From assembly GCF_016734805.1 (NCBI RefSeq), contig NZ_JAERQG010000001.1, forward strand, positions 1,178,001 to 1,242,000: a stretch of 64,000 nucleotides of DNA, in the 5' to 3' direction. Below are positions 53,470-63,926 of the stretch, in pieces. The position numbers and the translations under genes are program-made. Under the pieces are notes generated by a model. That model was not told where the DNA came from. It made no database searches and saw nothing but the letters and a program-made list of their open reading frames with translations. This DNA comes from Marivirga atlantica (GTDB taxonomy: Bacteria > Bacteroidota > Bacteroidia > Cytophagales > Cyclobacteriaceae). The first letter of the stretch is position 1, and the number at the start of each line of letters is the position of its first letter.

Positions 53470-53594
53470 GAAAGCTTAGCTTTCTAAGAACAGATTCCCG
53501 ATTGCTCGGGAATGACGCTAGAATTTTCTGATTAGCGTATGAAAACGTCATTCCCCTGAAAAGGGGAATCTGCTCTTTTCAACCGAAGGTTGAA
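53470..53594. repeat. Palindromic repeat unit 4 (125 bp)
   Basis: GAAAGCTTAGCTTTC (53470-53484), then GATTCCC-GATTGCTC-GGGAATGACG, CTAGAAT, spacer, CGTCATTCCCC-TGAA-AAGGGGAATC, then TTCAACC-GAA-GGTTGAA. The last 40 bases before the clpB terminator are unremarkable. Confidence 0.82.
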
Positions 53595-53642
53595 AATGCT
53601 TTTTGTTAACTTCTAAGATTTTAAGGGATGACGATTTGAAAC

Positions 53643-53671
53643 AAAAAAAGCAGGCCGCTTCCGCAACCTGC
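53643..53671 (-). terminator. clpB terminator
   Basis: On the minus strand GCAGG pairs with CCTGC (53667-53671 with 53650-53654) around a 12-base loop, followed by seven T residues. The stem is short (5 bp, plus weak internal pairing), so it is a moderate terminator. It is 63 bases beyond the clpB stop. Confidence 0.7.
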
Positions 53672-53733
53672 CATTAACCAAACCCATCATTTACAAACTT
53701 CATAGCTCTAACGAGCCTATTGTATATTAATTG

Positions 53734-56355
53734 TTAGCTAATCTCAACTTCATCAACATTCTTGAAGCTAATTTCATCACCTTCCATTTCAACAAGCACC
53801 GTGGCATCATTGCTAATTTCATTTGAAAGAATCTTTTTAGACAATTCATTCAAAATCAGCTTTTGCATTTTACGTTTTAGCGGCCTTGCTCCATACTGAG
53901 AGTCATAACCTACTCTTCCCAGGTAATCCAGCACCTCTTTAGTCGCATCAATATTAACCCCATTTTGTTTAAGCGTTTTCTGAATTTGCTTCCACTGAAT
54001 GTTTACAATAGCCCTTAAAATATCCTTGCTTAATGGCTCAAACATGATGGTTTCATCAATTCGGTTTAAGAACTCAGGCTTCATGTGTTGCTTGAGCAGC
54101 TCAAAAACTTCATTTCTGGTCTGCTCCAGTACTTCTGCCTTTTTCCATTCATCACCTTCCATATTCTCCGGTTTCAATCTTTCTTGTATCAATTGAGAAC
54201 CTAAATTGGTTGTCATGATGATGATGGTATTCTTAAAGTTGGCAATTCTACCTTTATTGTCGGTTAATCTACCATCATCCAACACCTGCAATAAAATATT
54301 GAAAGTATCAGGATGTGCCTTTTCTATCTCATCAAGTAGGATTACAGAATATGGTTTTCTTCGCACTGCCTCTGTCAGCTGGCCACCTTCATCATAACCC
54401 ACATAGCCCGGAGGTGCTCCAACGAGTCTGCTCACACTATGCCTTTCCTGGTACTCGCTCATGTCAATACGAACCATCGCATTCTCATCATTAAAGAGAT
54501 ATTCAGCCAATGCTTTAGCCAGCTCAGTTTTACCAACACCAGTAGTACCCATAAAAATGAAACTACCAATTGGTCTGTTAGGATCCTGCAAACCTGCTCT
54601 ACTTCTCCTCACTGCATCTGATAAGGCTTCAATAGCCTGACGCTGTCCTGCTACTCTTCTGCCTAACTCTTCTTCCAGATGAAGCAGTTTTTCGCGCTCG
54701 CTTTGTAACATCTTGCTAACAGGAATACCAGTCCAGCGAGCCACCACATCTGCAATTTCTTCTGCACCAACTTCCTCTTTTAACAGCGTATGGCTTGAGG
54801 CTTGCATCTCCTTCATTTTGGACTGATACTCATTCAGTTTCTCTTCCTCCTGGGCTAGCTTACCATAGCGGATTTCAGCCACTTTGCCATATTCACCTGC
54901 ACGTTCGGCCTGCTCTGCTTCAAGTTTCAGTTTATCGAGTAATTCCTTCTGATGTTGAATACCCTGAATCACTTCTTTCTCACCCTGCCATTTAGCTTTG
55001 AGTGATTTTCGCTTGTCTTCCAAGTCAGCGAGTTCTTTATTGATTACAGACTCCTTATCCTTATTTTTCTCACGTCTCATGGCCTCTCTTTCAATCTCGA
55101 GCTGCATGATACGCCTGTTCAACTCGTCTAATTCTTCCGGTAAAGAGTCTATTTCTATACGCATTTTTGACGCGGCTTCATCCATTAGGTCAATGGCCTT
55201 ATCTGGTAAAAACCTGTCAGAAATATACCTGGTAGATAACTCCACAGCAGCAATTACTGCATCATCTTTTATGCGTACACCATGGTGTACCTCATATTTA
55301 TCTTTAATACCTCTGAGAATGGAAATAGCATCTTCTTGTGATGGCTCATCAACCATTACAGATTGGAACCTACGCTCTAAAGCCTTGTCCTTTTCAACAT
55401 ATTTCTGATACTCCTTCAATGTTGTAGCGCCAATGGCATGTAACTCACCTCTTGCTAGTGCTGGTTTTAATAAGTTGGCTGCATCCATTGCGCCTTCACC
55501 TCCACCTGCTCCAATCAGGGTATGAATCTCATCTATAAACAGGATGATCTGTCCATCAGAGTCAGTTACCTCTTTAATAACAGCCTTCAAGCGCTCTTCG
55601 AACTCACCTTTATATTTGGCTCCTGCTACTAGCAAGCCCATATCCAGGGAAATCAGAATTTTGTCACGCAAATTTTCAGGCACATCCCCATCCACTATGC
55701 GTTGAGCCATGCCTTCTACTATGGCAGTTTTACCAACTCCAGGTTCACCAAGAAGAATTGGGTTGTTCTTAGTTCTTCGGGAAAGAATTTGTAACACCCT
55801 TCTTATTTCCTCATCACGCCCTATTACAGGATCAATTTTGCCATTCTTGGCCTGCTCATTTAAGTTGATGGAATAACGCTCCAATGACCTGTATTTTGAT
55901 TCAGCATTCTGATCTTTCACAGATTCACCACCACGCAATTCTTTAATAGCAGCAATAAGTTCTTTTTCTGATAAACCGGCATCTTTCAAAATTGTGCTTA
56001 GTTTATCACCAGTTTTTAGTAGCCCTAAAACCAGATGTTCAATAGCTACATATTCATCTTTAAATGTTTTTAAGAATGATTTTGCATTGGTTAAAGCTTT
56101 GTGTGCATCATTTGATAAATAGGGTTGTCCGCTCACCTTAGGATAAGAACCAATTAACTCATCCACCTTTTTGGTTAAAAGCTGGCTATTGGCATTCAAT
56201 TTTTTAAATACAAATGAAAGCACATTTTCATCAACTTGCTGAATGGCTTTCATTAAATGGCCTGTTTCTATCGCCTGATGCCCTTCAGCCTGAGCAAGCT
56301 CAGTGGCCTTCTGAAGTGCCTCTTGTGATTTTATAGTATATTCGTTGAAGTTCAT
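53734..56355 (-). CDS. clpB: ATP-dependent chaperone ClpB
   Basis: The Hsp104/ClpB disaggregase, 873 residues. Domains in order: Clp N-domain (1-150), AAA+ domain 1 (Walker [10 protein letters not shown], Walker B-type [14 protein letters not shown]), the ClpB-specific coiled middle domain (about 410-530, including [20 protein letters not shown]), and AAA+ domain 2 (Walker [21 protein letters not shown]). The middle domain separates it from ClpA/ClpC. Extracts proteins from aggregates with DnaK. Likely heat-induced; no clear heat-shock operator is visible in the 217-base divergent region to 56573. Confidence 0.97.
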   Translation of the reverse strand: MNFNEYTIKSQEALQKATELAQAEGHQAIETGHLMKAIQQVDENVLSFVFKKLNANSQLLTKKVDELIGSYPKVSGQPYLSNDAHKALTNAKSFLKTFKDEYVAIEHLVLGLLKTGDKLSTILKDAGLSEKELIAAIKELRGGESVKDQNAESKYRSLERYSINLNEQAKNGKIDPVIGRDEEIRRVLQILSRRTKNNPILLGEPGVGKTAIVEGMAQRIVDGDVPENLRDKILISLDMGLLVAGAKYKGEFEERLKAVIKEVTDSDGQIILFIDEIHTLIGAGGGEGAMDAANLLKPALARGELHAIGATTLKEYQKYVEKDKALERRFQSVMVDEPSQEDAISILRGIKDKYEVHHGVRIKDDAVIAAVELSTRYISDRFLPDKAIDLMDEAASKMRIEIDSLPEELDELNRRIMQLEIEREAMRREKNKDKESVINKELADLEDKRKSLKAKWQGEKEVIQGIQHQKELLDKLKLEAEQAERAGEYGKVAEIRYGKLAQEEEKLNEYQSKMKEMQASSHTLLKEEVGAEEIADVVARWTGIPVSKMLQSEREKLLHLEEELGRRVAGQRQAIEALSDAVRRSRAGLQDPNRPIGSFIFMGTTGVGKTELAKALAEYLFNDENAMVRIDMSEYQERHSVSRLVGAPPGYVGYDEGGQLTEAVRRKPYSVILLDEIEKAHPDTFNILLQVLDDGRLTDNKGRIANFKNTIIIMTTNLGSQLIQERLKPENMEGDEWKKAEVLEQTRNEVFELLKQHMKPEFLNRIDETIMFEPLSKDILRAIVNIQWKQIQKTLKQNGVNIDATKEVLDYLGRVGYDSQYGARPLKRKMQKLILNELSKKILSNEISNDATVLVEMEGDEISFKNVDEVEIS

Positions 56356-56590
56356 TTCGTATTATTTTATTCAGTCAGCATATATCAAAAGCTCGTCCAA
56401 ATTACCTAAAATGACATTATGTCTTATTTTGATAATTTATTGAATTATTAAAAGACAGAATGACTGATTTTAAACAGAATTTCACATGAAAAACAAGTTC
56501 TGAACTGACATGTTTACTTAAATATTAGGCGCTACTGAAAGAAACTAAGCACAAATTATTGTAGCTTAGTGCGTGCACACAAATGCAACA

Positions 56591-59368
56591 ATGAGAAAAT
56601 TATTTTTGGCCATAACCTTATTTTTTTACTGGTCTGCTCAAGCACAGGACGGATATCTTTCTCTAAAGCACTACAAAGTTCCTCTCCCTGAACAAGATCA
56701 CGTTTTTAATGATCTAACAGTAGACGTACACAACAGAGTACTTTTGGCGCACAGAAAAGGAATCCTTCAATTTGATGGCCGCATTTGGGATAAAGTAAAA
56801 ACAGAAAGCACTCCTTATAAATTTCTGACTATTGATTCTTCAAGTTATGTACTCACCAGAAACGGAATAGGGCTTCTTAAAGAAGATATATATTACCAAA
56901 ATGTGCTTGAGAATATTTACAGAAATGAGAATGGCTATACAGGTAAGGACCTTCTCAAGTATAATGGCGCTTTTTATTATTTGATTAACAAGAGTATCAA
57001 AAAATTATCGATAGCAGACTTTTCAGAGGATACTACCTATAAAAGTAATTTAGGCTATGAAGATATTTTTGTGCTTCAGAATAGATTATTCGCATTTGAG
57101 GGCAACTTTCTACTTGAGCTGATTGATGGTACATGGGTAGATTTGAACAAATATGCAGCCGAGAATAGTGAGTTTGTCTTTTCTTGTCAAACTAAAAATC
57201 AGGTGTTTTTTGCTTACGATAATGGAGATTTCTTTTCTTTCAATGGAGATGAACTTAAGAAGTATTCAAATGAGCTGAATCAATATTTAGAAGAGAATTA
57301 TCCTGTTTCCGGTAAAGTAATAAAAGATAAGTTGTTGATTGCTACAATTAGCGGTGGTGCTGTTGTAGTAGATATTGCTTCTTCAGAAATCGATTACACC
57401 ATTCAATATTATAATGGATTACCTGCAGATGAGGTGAAAGCAATCACCTTGGATAAGCAGGGTGGTATTTGGTTGGCGCACGAAGCTGGTTTGTCCAGGG
57501 CTATTCCTGATTTACCTTTAAAGGAATTTCAGCATTACCCTGGTTTGGAAGGTCTTCCTGAAGTAGTGTATAAACGAAATGACACACTCGTAGTGGGAAC
57601 AAATGAAGGTTTATTTTATCTGGCGGAAGTGCGGGATTATGAAACGCTTCAGAAAGTTTTTAAGCAGCGTGTTAAAGTGAAATCACCTGAAACCACTAAA
57701 GAGGAAGAAAGTACTGAGGGTTTTTTTGATAATCTTTTTGATTTTGGTGGAGAAGATTCTGAAAAGGAAGAATACATAGATGCGCAGATGCAGAAGTATA
57801 AATCTATATACCGAAAGCAGGGATATAGATTTAAAAGTCTCAGAGAAAAGCTTGATGCCAAAGAGAATGCCTTAAGAGATTCTATTGCTTCAGTTAGTGA
57901 TGTGAAAAAGGGAAAAAGTAAAGGTGCCAGCTATACTTACAGAACGGTCAATAAAGTCGTTAATGTATCTAAACTGAAATCAGTTAAATATCAGTTTAAG
58001 CGATATAGTGGTATTGATAAGAAAGTTGTTGCTGTTAAAGCAACGTCCAAAGGATTGGTTGTTTTAGCTTCTGAAGGTCTGTATTTGATTAAGGGAACTG
58101 AAGCCGTGAAATTAGTCAACAAGCTATTCCTTGACAACTTTATGTATGACGAACCCAGGGAATTACTTTGGCTTTATGGTGTAGATGGCCTTTATACTTT
58201 TGATCTGGGTGAGGATAATCCAAAGCTTAGGCAGAAACTGAATTTTGAAGTAAGAGATTTAAGCATTCAGGGTGATGAAGTTGCTATAGCCAATAGTAGT
58301 AAAATTGCCTCATACAACTATTCAGCTGATGGAAATTTGAGCTTGATAAATGAGTCTGCCCTAGATAATGCATATGCTGCAGAAGTATTAATATACCATC
58401 AAAAAGGGCAGCTACATGTCTTAAATGCAGATGGTATGTTTACCTATAATAGTGATCAAGACAGCTTAATACTTAATAAATCACTTACAAGTAAAAATTC
58501 ACTTTATCTGAAAGACGACAGGAATCAGGTTTGGCTATCTTCTGATCAAAACTGGCAAATTCTCAATAACGATAATTTAGGCAAAGAGCTCACCTGGCTT
58601 AAAATTGTACCCAATATGAATGGTATACATTATATCTCTGATGACATGATTTATTTTGTATCCCAGGGAAAGATTATCAGGTTGAATAATCAACAGGAAT
58701 ATGATTACACGGAAAATGAGAGCTTTATAAGAGGTGCGTATCAATCTAGTTCAGAGCTTTTAGATGATGAGGAAATAGAGCTTACTCATGATAATAATAC
58801 CTTAAAAATCAGTTTAAGCACACCGGAATATCTTTATCCTGAAGGAGTGAAATATCAATATTACATCAAGGGCCTAATGGATGATTGGTCGGCATGGTCA
58901 GGTGCAAGTGAAATAGAATTTCCTTTTATCCCAACAGGGGACTACACCTTGAAAATTAAGTCTAAAACGGGGATTTATGCTAATGTTAATGAGTTTGACT
59001 TTAAGTTTGAGGTGCTACCACCTTACTGGCAAACCTGGTGGTTTTATATGCTGGAAATAGGTTTCTTTAGTAGCTTGATTCTTCTTTCTCAACGTTTAAA
59101 TAGAAGTAGCAAAAACACCTACTTAACTAATGTAATCACCTTCTTAACGTTAATACTCTTCATAGAATTTTTAGCTACAGTGTTGGAAAATAACCTTGAA
59201 GGCTATTTAGATGAGTCTCCCGTTTATGGCTTTCTACTAAATGTAGTCCTTGCGCTTTCCATTACTCCGCTTGAACGAGGAATGAACAAGATGCTGGTAG
59301 TTATGAACAGCAAGAAGGTAAAAAACATAGTCTCCAAAATGAGAGATGAAGATCAAAATAATAACTGA
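56591..59368 (+). CDS. Sensor-like propeller protein with Y_Y_Y domain and no kinase
   Basis: About 925 residues from the ATG at 56591 (clean signal peptide, MRKLFLAITLFFYWSAQAQ); an upstream GTG would add six residues. The extracytoplasmic part resembles the two-bladed-propeller region of hybrid two-component sensors (GIWLAHEAGLSRA, LLWLYGVDGLYTF), ending with a Y_Y_Y domain (YQYYIKGLMDDWSAW). After the transmembrane helix at about 825 the protein ends with three more helices and a short basic tail. The histidine kinase, receiver and AraC output of the family are absent. It may relay via another protein. The charged region around 385-470 (EEESTEGFFDNLFDFGGEDSEK) is unusual. Confidence 0.82.
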   Translation: MRKLFLAITLFFYWSAQAQDGYLSLKHYKVPLPEQDHVFNDLTVDVHNRVLLAHRKGILQFDGRIWDKVKTESTPYKFLTIDSSSYVLTRNGIGLLKEDIYYQNVLENIYRNENGYTGKDLLKYNGAFYYLINKSIKKLSIADFSEDTTYKSNLGYEDIFVLQNRLFAFEGNFLLELIDGTWVDLNKYAAENSEFVFSCQTKNQVFFAYDNGDFFSFNGDELKKYSNELNQYLEENYPVSGKVIKDKLLIATISGGAVVVDIASSEIDYTIQYYNGLPADEVKAITLDKQGGIWLAHEAGLSRAIPDLPLKEFQHYPGLEGLPEVVYKRNDTLVVGTNEGLFYLAEVRDYETLQKVFKQRVKVKSPETTKEEESTEGFFDNLFDFGGEDSEKEEYIDAQMQKYKSIYRKQGYRFKSLREKLDAKENALRDSIASVSDVKKGKSKGASYTYRTVNKVVNVSKLKSVKYQFKRYSGIDKKVVAVKATSKGLVVLASEGLYLIKGTEAVKLVNKLFLDNFMYDEPRELLWLYGVDGLYTFDLGEDNPKLRQKLNFEVRDLSIQGDEVAIANSSKIASYNYSADGNLSLINESALDNAYAAEVLIYHQKGQLHVLNADGMFTYNSDQDSLILNKSLTSKNSLYLKDDRNQVWLSSDQNWQILNNDNLGKELTWLKIVPNMNGIHYISDDMIYFVSQGKIIRLNNQQEYDYTENESFIRGAYQSSSELLDDEEIELTHDNNTLKISLSTPEYLYPEGVKYQYYIKGLMDDWSAWSGASEIEFPFIPTGDYTLKIKSKTGIYANVNEFDFKFEVLPPYWQTWWFYMLEIGFFSSLILLSQRLNRSSKNTYLTNVITFLTLILFIEFLATVLENNLEGYLDESPVYGFLLNVVLALSITPLERGMNKMLVVMNSKKVKNIVSKMRDEDQNNN

Positions 59369-59369
59369 A

Positions 59370-59801
59370 ATGGCAAGAGTTAAAATTCAGGAACCACTTA
59401 AATATTTGTTTACAGCACAAATACATACAAGAATAACCGATTTGAACTATGGAGGCCACGTAGGTAATGATAGAATTTTTGCTTTCATGCATGATGCGCG
59501 GGTGCAATTCTTTAAATATTTAGGCTTTAAAGACGAAATAAGCTTTGATGGTTTGGGAATCATCCAAACAGATGCCGCCATTAGTTATAAAGCTGAAATT
59601 TTCGAGCATGAAGTAGTTGAAATAGCAGTAGGTGTTTTAGAGCCTAACAAATATGGATGTGATTTGGTATACCGCTTCACCAAAAAAGATCAGAAGCTTG
59701 CCGCATTAGGAAAAACAGGAATAGTATTCTTTGATTATAAGGCAAGAAAAATAGCAGAAATGCCAGCAGTGTTTAAGGATAAGGTATTTCCTAAAAGTTA
59801 A
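59370..59801 (+). CDS. Acyl-CoA thioesterase (4HBT hotdog)
   Basis: A 143-residue hotdog-fold thioesterase from the ATG at 59370, the first after the upstream stop (59366-59368). An ATG at 59346 would overlap the upstream gene. Seen: TRITDLNYGGHVGNDRIFAFMHDARVQFF with the 4HBT Asp/Asn active-site motif, then AISYKAEIFEHEVVEI. It hydrolyses acyl-CoA or 4-hydroxybenzoyl-CoA-like thioesters; substrate unknown. Cotranscription with the upstream sensor gene is possible (1-base gap). Confidence 0.85.
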   Translation: MARVKIQEPLKYLFTAQIHTRITDLNYGGHVGNDRIFAFMHDARVQFFKYLGFKDEISFDGLGIIQTDAAISYKAEIFEHEVVEIAVGVLEPNKYGCDLVYRFTKKDQKLAALGKTGIVFFDYKARKIAEMPAVFKDKVFPKS

Positions 59802-59877
59802 TTATCACTCACAATTATTTGAAAGTGCTCACATATTTTAATGTAGTGCTCATGCCTTGGTAAATAGCCTTTGAGGC

Positions 59878-59909
59878 TTGTTTATAATAATTATCTGACC
59901 TAATTTTGG
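59878..59909 (+). promoter_or_regulatory. Promoter of the glyA operon
   Basis: TTG at 59878-59880, 20 bases, then TAATTTTGG at 59901-59909, matching TTG-N19-21-TAnnTTTG. The start codon is 18 bases downstream of the -7 box, so the leader is short. Confidence 0.65.
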
Positions 59910-59927
59910 CAGCAAATTCATAACGTT

Positions 59928-61199
59928 ATGCAGAGAGACACCGCAGTATTTGACTTAATTCAGCAAGAAAGAAAAAGACAAGAAGAAGGAATAGAATTAA
60001 TTGCTTCAGAGAATTTTACCTCCCCTGAAGTGATGGAGGCTATGGGCAGTGTTTTAACTAATAAATACGCTGAGGGTCTTCCAGGAAAAAGATACTATGG
60101 TGGTTGCGAAGTGGTTGATCAGGTTGAGAATTTAGCTATTGAAAGAGTTAAAGAACTTTTTGGTGCTACCTGGGCTAACGTTCAGCCACATTCTGGTGCT
60201 CAGGCTAATGCAGCTGTGATGTTGGCTTGTTTAAACCCTGGTGATAAAATTTTGGGGTTTGATTTATCTCATGGTGGTCACCTTACACACGGTTCTCCTG
60301 TTAATTTTTCGGGTAAGCTTTATCAGCCAAGTTTTTATGGGGTTGAAAAAGAAACTGGATTAATAAACTGGGATAAGGTTGAAGAAACCGCTAAAAAGGA
60401 ACAACCAAAAATGATTATTTGTGGAGCGTCTGCTTATAGCCGAGACTGGGATTATTCCCGACTAAGAGATATCGCTGATGAGGTGGGTGCCGTGCTACTT
60501 GCTGATATTTCTCACCCTTCAGGTTTAATAGCGCGTGGCTTATTGAATGATCCACTTGAGTATTGTGACATTGTAACTACAACTACACATAAAACGCTGA
60601 GAGGTCCTCGTGGAGGTTTGATCATGATGCGTGAAGATTTTGAGAATCCTTTTGGTATTAAAAACCCAAAGGGTGAATTGAGAATGATGACTCAGCTGCT
60701 TGATTCTGGAGTTTTTCCTGGTACGCAGGGTGGCCCATTAGAGCATGTAATTGCTGCTAAAGCTGTTTCGTTTGGTCAAGCGTTAACTGATGATTATTTC
60801 AATTACATACTGCAAGTGAAGAAGAATGCTGCAGCAATGGCAAAAGCATTTAATGATAAAGATTACGATATCATTTCTGGTGGTACTGATAACCATATGA
60901 TGTTGATTGATCTTCGCTCGAAGAATATTACAGGTAAAATAGCTGAGGCTGTTTTAGGGCAGGCAGAAATTACCATAAATAAAAACATGGTGCCTTTTGA
61001 TGATAAATCACCATTTGTTACTTCAGGTATGAGAATAGGTACTGCAGCTATTACAACTAGAGGCTTGGTTGAAAGTGATATGGAAAAAGTAGTAGGTTAT
61101 ATTGATGCTGCATTAACCAATCATGAAAACGAGCAAAAGCTAAAAGATATCAAGCTAGAGATCAATTCATGGATGTCTGGTTTTCCTTTATTTAAATAA
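59928..61199 (+). CDS. glyA: Serine hydroxymethyltransferase
   Basis: Interconverts serine and glycine with tetrahydrofolate, the main source of one-carbon units. The 423-residue length is normal. Seen: [16 protein letters not shown] near the N-terminus, [28 protein letters not shown], and the PLP lysine in [14 protein letters not shown]. Starts after a clear promoter and is followed after 5 bases by tatC. Confidence 0.97.
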   Translation: MQRDTAVFDLIQQERKRQEEGIELIASENFTSPEVMEAMGSVLTNKYAEGLPGKRYYGGCEVVDQVENLAIERVKELFGATWANVQPHSGAQANAAVMLACLNPGDKILGFDLSHGGHLTHGSPVNFSGKLYQPSFYGVEKETGLINWDKVEETAKKEQPKMIICGASAYSRDWDYSRLRDIADEVGAVLLADISHPSGLIARGLLNDPLEYCDIVTTTTHKTLRGPRGGLIMMREDFENPFGIKNPKGELRMMTQLLDSGVFPGTQGGPLEHVIAAKAVSFGQALTDDYFNYILQVKKNAAAMAKAFNDKDYDIISGGTDNHMMLIDLRSKNITGKIAEAVLGQAEITINKNMVPFDDKSPFVTSGMRIGTAAITTRGLVESDMEKVVGYIDAALTNHENEQKLKDIKLEINSWMSGFPLFK

Positions 61200-61204
61200 T
61201 ATTT

Positions 61205-62032
61205 ATGCCAGCAGATCAGCCGCAGGATGAAATGAGCTTTCTGGAGCATCTGGAAGCTCTGAGGTGGCACATTGTGCGCTCAGTAGTGGCTATAATTGTT
61301 TTATCAGTAGCCGCATTTGCTGCCAAAGAATTTGTTTTTGGTACCTTAATACTTGGGCCGTCAAGACCCGACTTTTGGTTTTACCAGATGGCCTGTAAGT
61401 TCGGCCAGCAAGTAGCTGGTTCAACAGCTTTTTGTATTGAGCAGCTTCCTTTCATTATTCAAAGTAGAAAAATGACAGGCCAGTTTTCTATGCACATAAC
61501 TGTATCGCTGGTTCTTGGCTTTGTTGTGGCTTTCCCATATGTATTCTGGGAGATATGGAGATTCATAAGCCCTGCTTTGTATGACACTGAAAAAAGAAAC
61601 AGTAGGGGAGCAACATTCTTTGTGAGTCTGCTATTCTCCCTGGGAGTATTGTTTGGATACTTCATCGTTTCACCTATTTCAATCAACTTCCTGGCCAATT
61701 ACCAGGTTGATCCTAGTGTATTAAATGAGTTTGATATAACCTCATATGTATCTACTATTACAATGTTAGTACTGGCATGTGGTTTAATGTTTCAATTGCC
61801 AATGGTAGTCTTTTTTATGAGTAAGGCAGGCATAGTTACACCTTCCGTATTAAGAAATTATAGAAGGCACGCCATTGTGGTTATTTTGATATTAGGGGCT
61901 ATTATAACCCCACCTGATCCTATTAGTCAGGTGTTAATAGCATTGCCTATTCTAATTTTATATGAAATTAGTATTTCAGTATCCGGAGCAGTGCTCAAAA
62001 GAAAACTGAAGAAACAGAAACTAAATCCATAA
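61205..62032 (+). CDS. tatC: Sec-independent protein translocase TatC
   Basis: The 275-residue TatC subunit of the twin-arginine translocase, which binds RR signal peptides of folded proteins. N-terminal SFLEHLEALRWHIVRSV is the classic TatC start; six transmembrane helices follow, with VAFPYVFWEIWRFISPALYDTEKR and VVFFMSKAGIVTP. The RSVVAII start helix and the P-rich IITPPDPISQ region are typical. It is not beside tatA. It lies 5 bases after glyA and 1 base before holB, so the three form an operon. Confidence 0.96.
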   Translation: MPADQPQDEMSFLEHLEALRWHIVRSVVAIIVLSVAAFAAKEFVFGTLILGPSRPDFWFYQMACKFGQQVAGSTAFCIEQLPFIIQSRKMTGQFSMHITVSLVLGFVVAFPYVFWEIWRFISPALYDTEKRNSRGATFFVSLLFSLGVLFGYFIVSPISINFLANYQVDPSVLNEFDITSYVSTITMLVLACGLMFQLPMVVFFMSKAGIVTPSVLRNYRRHAIVVILILGAIITPPDPISQVLIALPILILYEISISVSGAVLKRKLKKQKLNP

Positions 62033-62033
62033 T

Positions 62034-63164
62034 ATGCTTTTTGCAGATATACCAGGATTACATGATTTAAAGAAACAACTGATTAAGGGTGTTAAGCAAA
62101 ACCATATTGCTCACGCACAATTGTTTCTCGGTAAGGCCGGTACTGCAAATCTACCAATGGCTTTGGCCTATGCTAATTATTTAAATTGCCAGAATAAGGG
62201 TGATGAAGATGCCTGTGGAAACTGCGATTCGTGCAGTAAAAATGCCAAGTTTATTCATCCTGATTTCCATTTTTCCTTCCCAGTAGCGGCAAATGATTCC
62301 ATAAAAGCTGACCAGGCAAAAGTTAGTAGTAGTTTTTTAAAATACTGGAGAACTTTTTTAAGTAACAATCCTTTTGGTTCTGCAGCAGATTGGATTGAAA
62401 CCTTGGGTGTAGGGAATAAACAACTGAATATTTCAAGAGAAGAGAGCCGACAGATCATTAAAAACTTATCCTTAAAGGCATTTGTAGGTGAATATAAGGT
62501 AATGCTTATATGGTTGCCTGAATATTTACATCCTTCAGCAGCTAATGCACTTCTTAAGATTATTGAAGAACCATCTGATAAAACAGTGTTTCTTTTGGTT
62601 AGTAACAATCAAGGTAAGCTTTTAGGAACTATTACATCCAGAACGCAAAGTGTATTTGTACCTGCTTATTCTGATGAAGAGATCAAAGATATTTTAGTGA
62701 GTTGGTATGAACTTACAGCTCAGAAGGCCGAACAATTAGCCCATTTGGCTCAAGGTGATTTACATAAGGCAGTCTCTTTAATTGATGATGTTTCTGATGA
62801 TACACAGCAGGAATTTGAACAATGGATGCGTGAATGCTATACTGGCGACTTTACCAAGTTAGTAAAACGTTCGGAGGACTTTCATAAATGGAGTAAACTG
62901 AATCAACAACAATGGCTGATTCATGCTGAAAATGTAATCAGAGAAGCACTGATGGCAGGTATACAATCAAAGGAATTATTGAGAATTCCCGAGGCCCATC
63001 TGAAGTTCATTGAAAATTTTAGCAAGACTATTACCCTTGAAAGAGGATCTGCAATGGCTACTTTATTGAATGATACTGCTTATCATCTAGAACGTAATGC
63101 CAGTGCTAAAATGGCCTTTATGAATCTTTCTATAAACTTCATGAAGTTATTTCGTGAGAGCTGA
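62034..63164 (+). CDS. holB: DNA polymerase III subunit delta prime
   Basis: A 376-residue AAA+ clamp-loader subunit. The N-terminal AAA domain has a degenerate P-loop region (GKAGTANLPMA) and a zinc module with C52, C61, C64, C67 (CQNK...CGNCDSC), as in delta prime. The SRE-type motif (ISREESRQI) and EEPSDKTVFLLVSNN (sensor 1 region, TSRTQSV) are present. The lack of a proper Walker A shows it does not hydrolyse ATP. The C-terminal domain pairs with the delta and tau subunits. The gene starts 1 base after tatC and ends flush against the convergent gene. Confidence 0.92.
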   Translation: MLFADIPGLHDLKKQLIKGVKQNHIAHAQLFLGKAGTANLPMALAYANYLNCQNKGDEDACGNCDSCSKNAKFIHPDFHFSFPVAANDSIKADQAKVSSSFLKYWRTFLSNNPFGSAADWIETLGVGNKQLNISREESRQIIKNLSLKAFVGEYKVMLIWLPEYLHPSAANALLKIIEEPSDKTVFLLVSNNQGKLLGTITSRTQSVFVPAYSDEEIKDILVSWYELTAQKAEQLAHLAQGDLHKAVSLIDDVSDDTQQEFEQWMRECYTGDFTKLVKRSEDFHKWSKLNQQQWLIHAENVIREALMAGIQSKELLRIPEAHLKFIENFSKTITLERGSAMATLLNDTAYHLERNASAKMAFMNLSINFMKLFRES

Positions 63165-63926
63165 TTAATCTGAAAGGCTTTCAGAAATAGCCATGATGGC
63201 TTTTACTCTTCTTGAGGGATAGATATTTCTGGCAATCTTCAATTCTTCAACCGCTTTTTGATAAGCCTTATTATTTAATGCCAAAATTCCCTGATTGTAA
63301 TATTGCAGTGCGTATAGCTGCATAAAATTTACTTCATTATAAATGGTGTTGCCTTCAGATGAAGTAAAGTAAGCTCTTCCTATTTCATCTGCTGAATTTA
63401 ATCCTAATGAATTTTTATCAGGAAAATACTTAATCTTGAATTTTAGCACTTCTTTTTTATCCGTAATAAAGCCTCCAAGAGGATCGGTTACTTCAAAAAT
63501 AAATTCCTTACCCTCTGGTTTAACAATAAGAAAAGCATGAAAATCAGTCTCTATTATTTTATATGGAATATTGAAATGATCGAGAATAAAGGCATAAAGC
63601 AGTGAACCTGTTACACAATCGTAGTTACCGTTTGCTAAAACTTCATCTAAACTACTATTATACTTAGTGTAATGCTTCAGAATTTTCCTATGCGTTTTGT
63701 AGAATAAATGCTCAAGAAAGTAATCAATGGAGTTGCCTTTTTTCTTTGCCAACTTATTTAATAGAGGTTCAAGTTGAGCGAAATACTGCGTTTTAATGCT
63801 GTCAGGGATTTGTTTTTGCACTGCATTATCAACTGGAAAAGTATGTGTTGCCCTAAGCTCGCTTTGTATCCCAGCTAGAGAAAATAGTATTATAGAAATA
63901 AAAAATATATAATTTTTATAATTCAT
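63165..63926 (-). CDS. Exported transglutaminase-like protein with a TPR-like tail
   Basis: A 253-residue protein with a signal peptide (about 1-27). A transglutaminase-like papain-fold domain is suggested by NYDCVTGSLLYAFIL (catalytic Cys), ETDFHAFLIV (His) and EVTDPLGGF (Asp). A C-terminal helical pair, QYYNQGILALNNKAYQKAVEELKIA, resembles a TPR. This bacterial group includes periplasmic peptidases and unknowns; no substrate can be named. Its stop abuts the stop of holB with no gap. Its promoter is presumably in the last 74 bases of the window. Confidence 0.78.
   Translation of the reverse strand: MNYKNYIFFISIILFSLAGIQSELRATHTFPVDNAVQKQIPDSIKTQYFAQLEPLLNKLAKKKGNSIDYFLEHLFYKTHRKILKHYTKYNSSLDEVLANGNYDCVTGSLLYAFILDHFNIPYKIIETDFHAFLIVKPEGKEFIFEVTDPLGGFITDKKEVLKFKIKYFPDKNSLGLNSADEIGRAYFTSSEGNTIYNEVNFMQLYALQYYNQGILALNNKAYQKAVEELKIARNIYPSRRVKAIMAISESLSD

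Noticed and set aside
52673-53594. CRISPR array in the repeat region
   Set aside because: The repeats are about 130 bp, contain several hairpins and are arranged two and two around a gene; there are no short identical repeats with regular spacers, and no cas genes.
50493-53594. An insertion sequence or integrated phage as the source of the accessory patch
   Set aside because: No transposase, integrase or structural phage gene is present in this stretch; only repeats and a GIY-YIG gene are.
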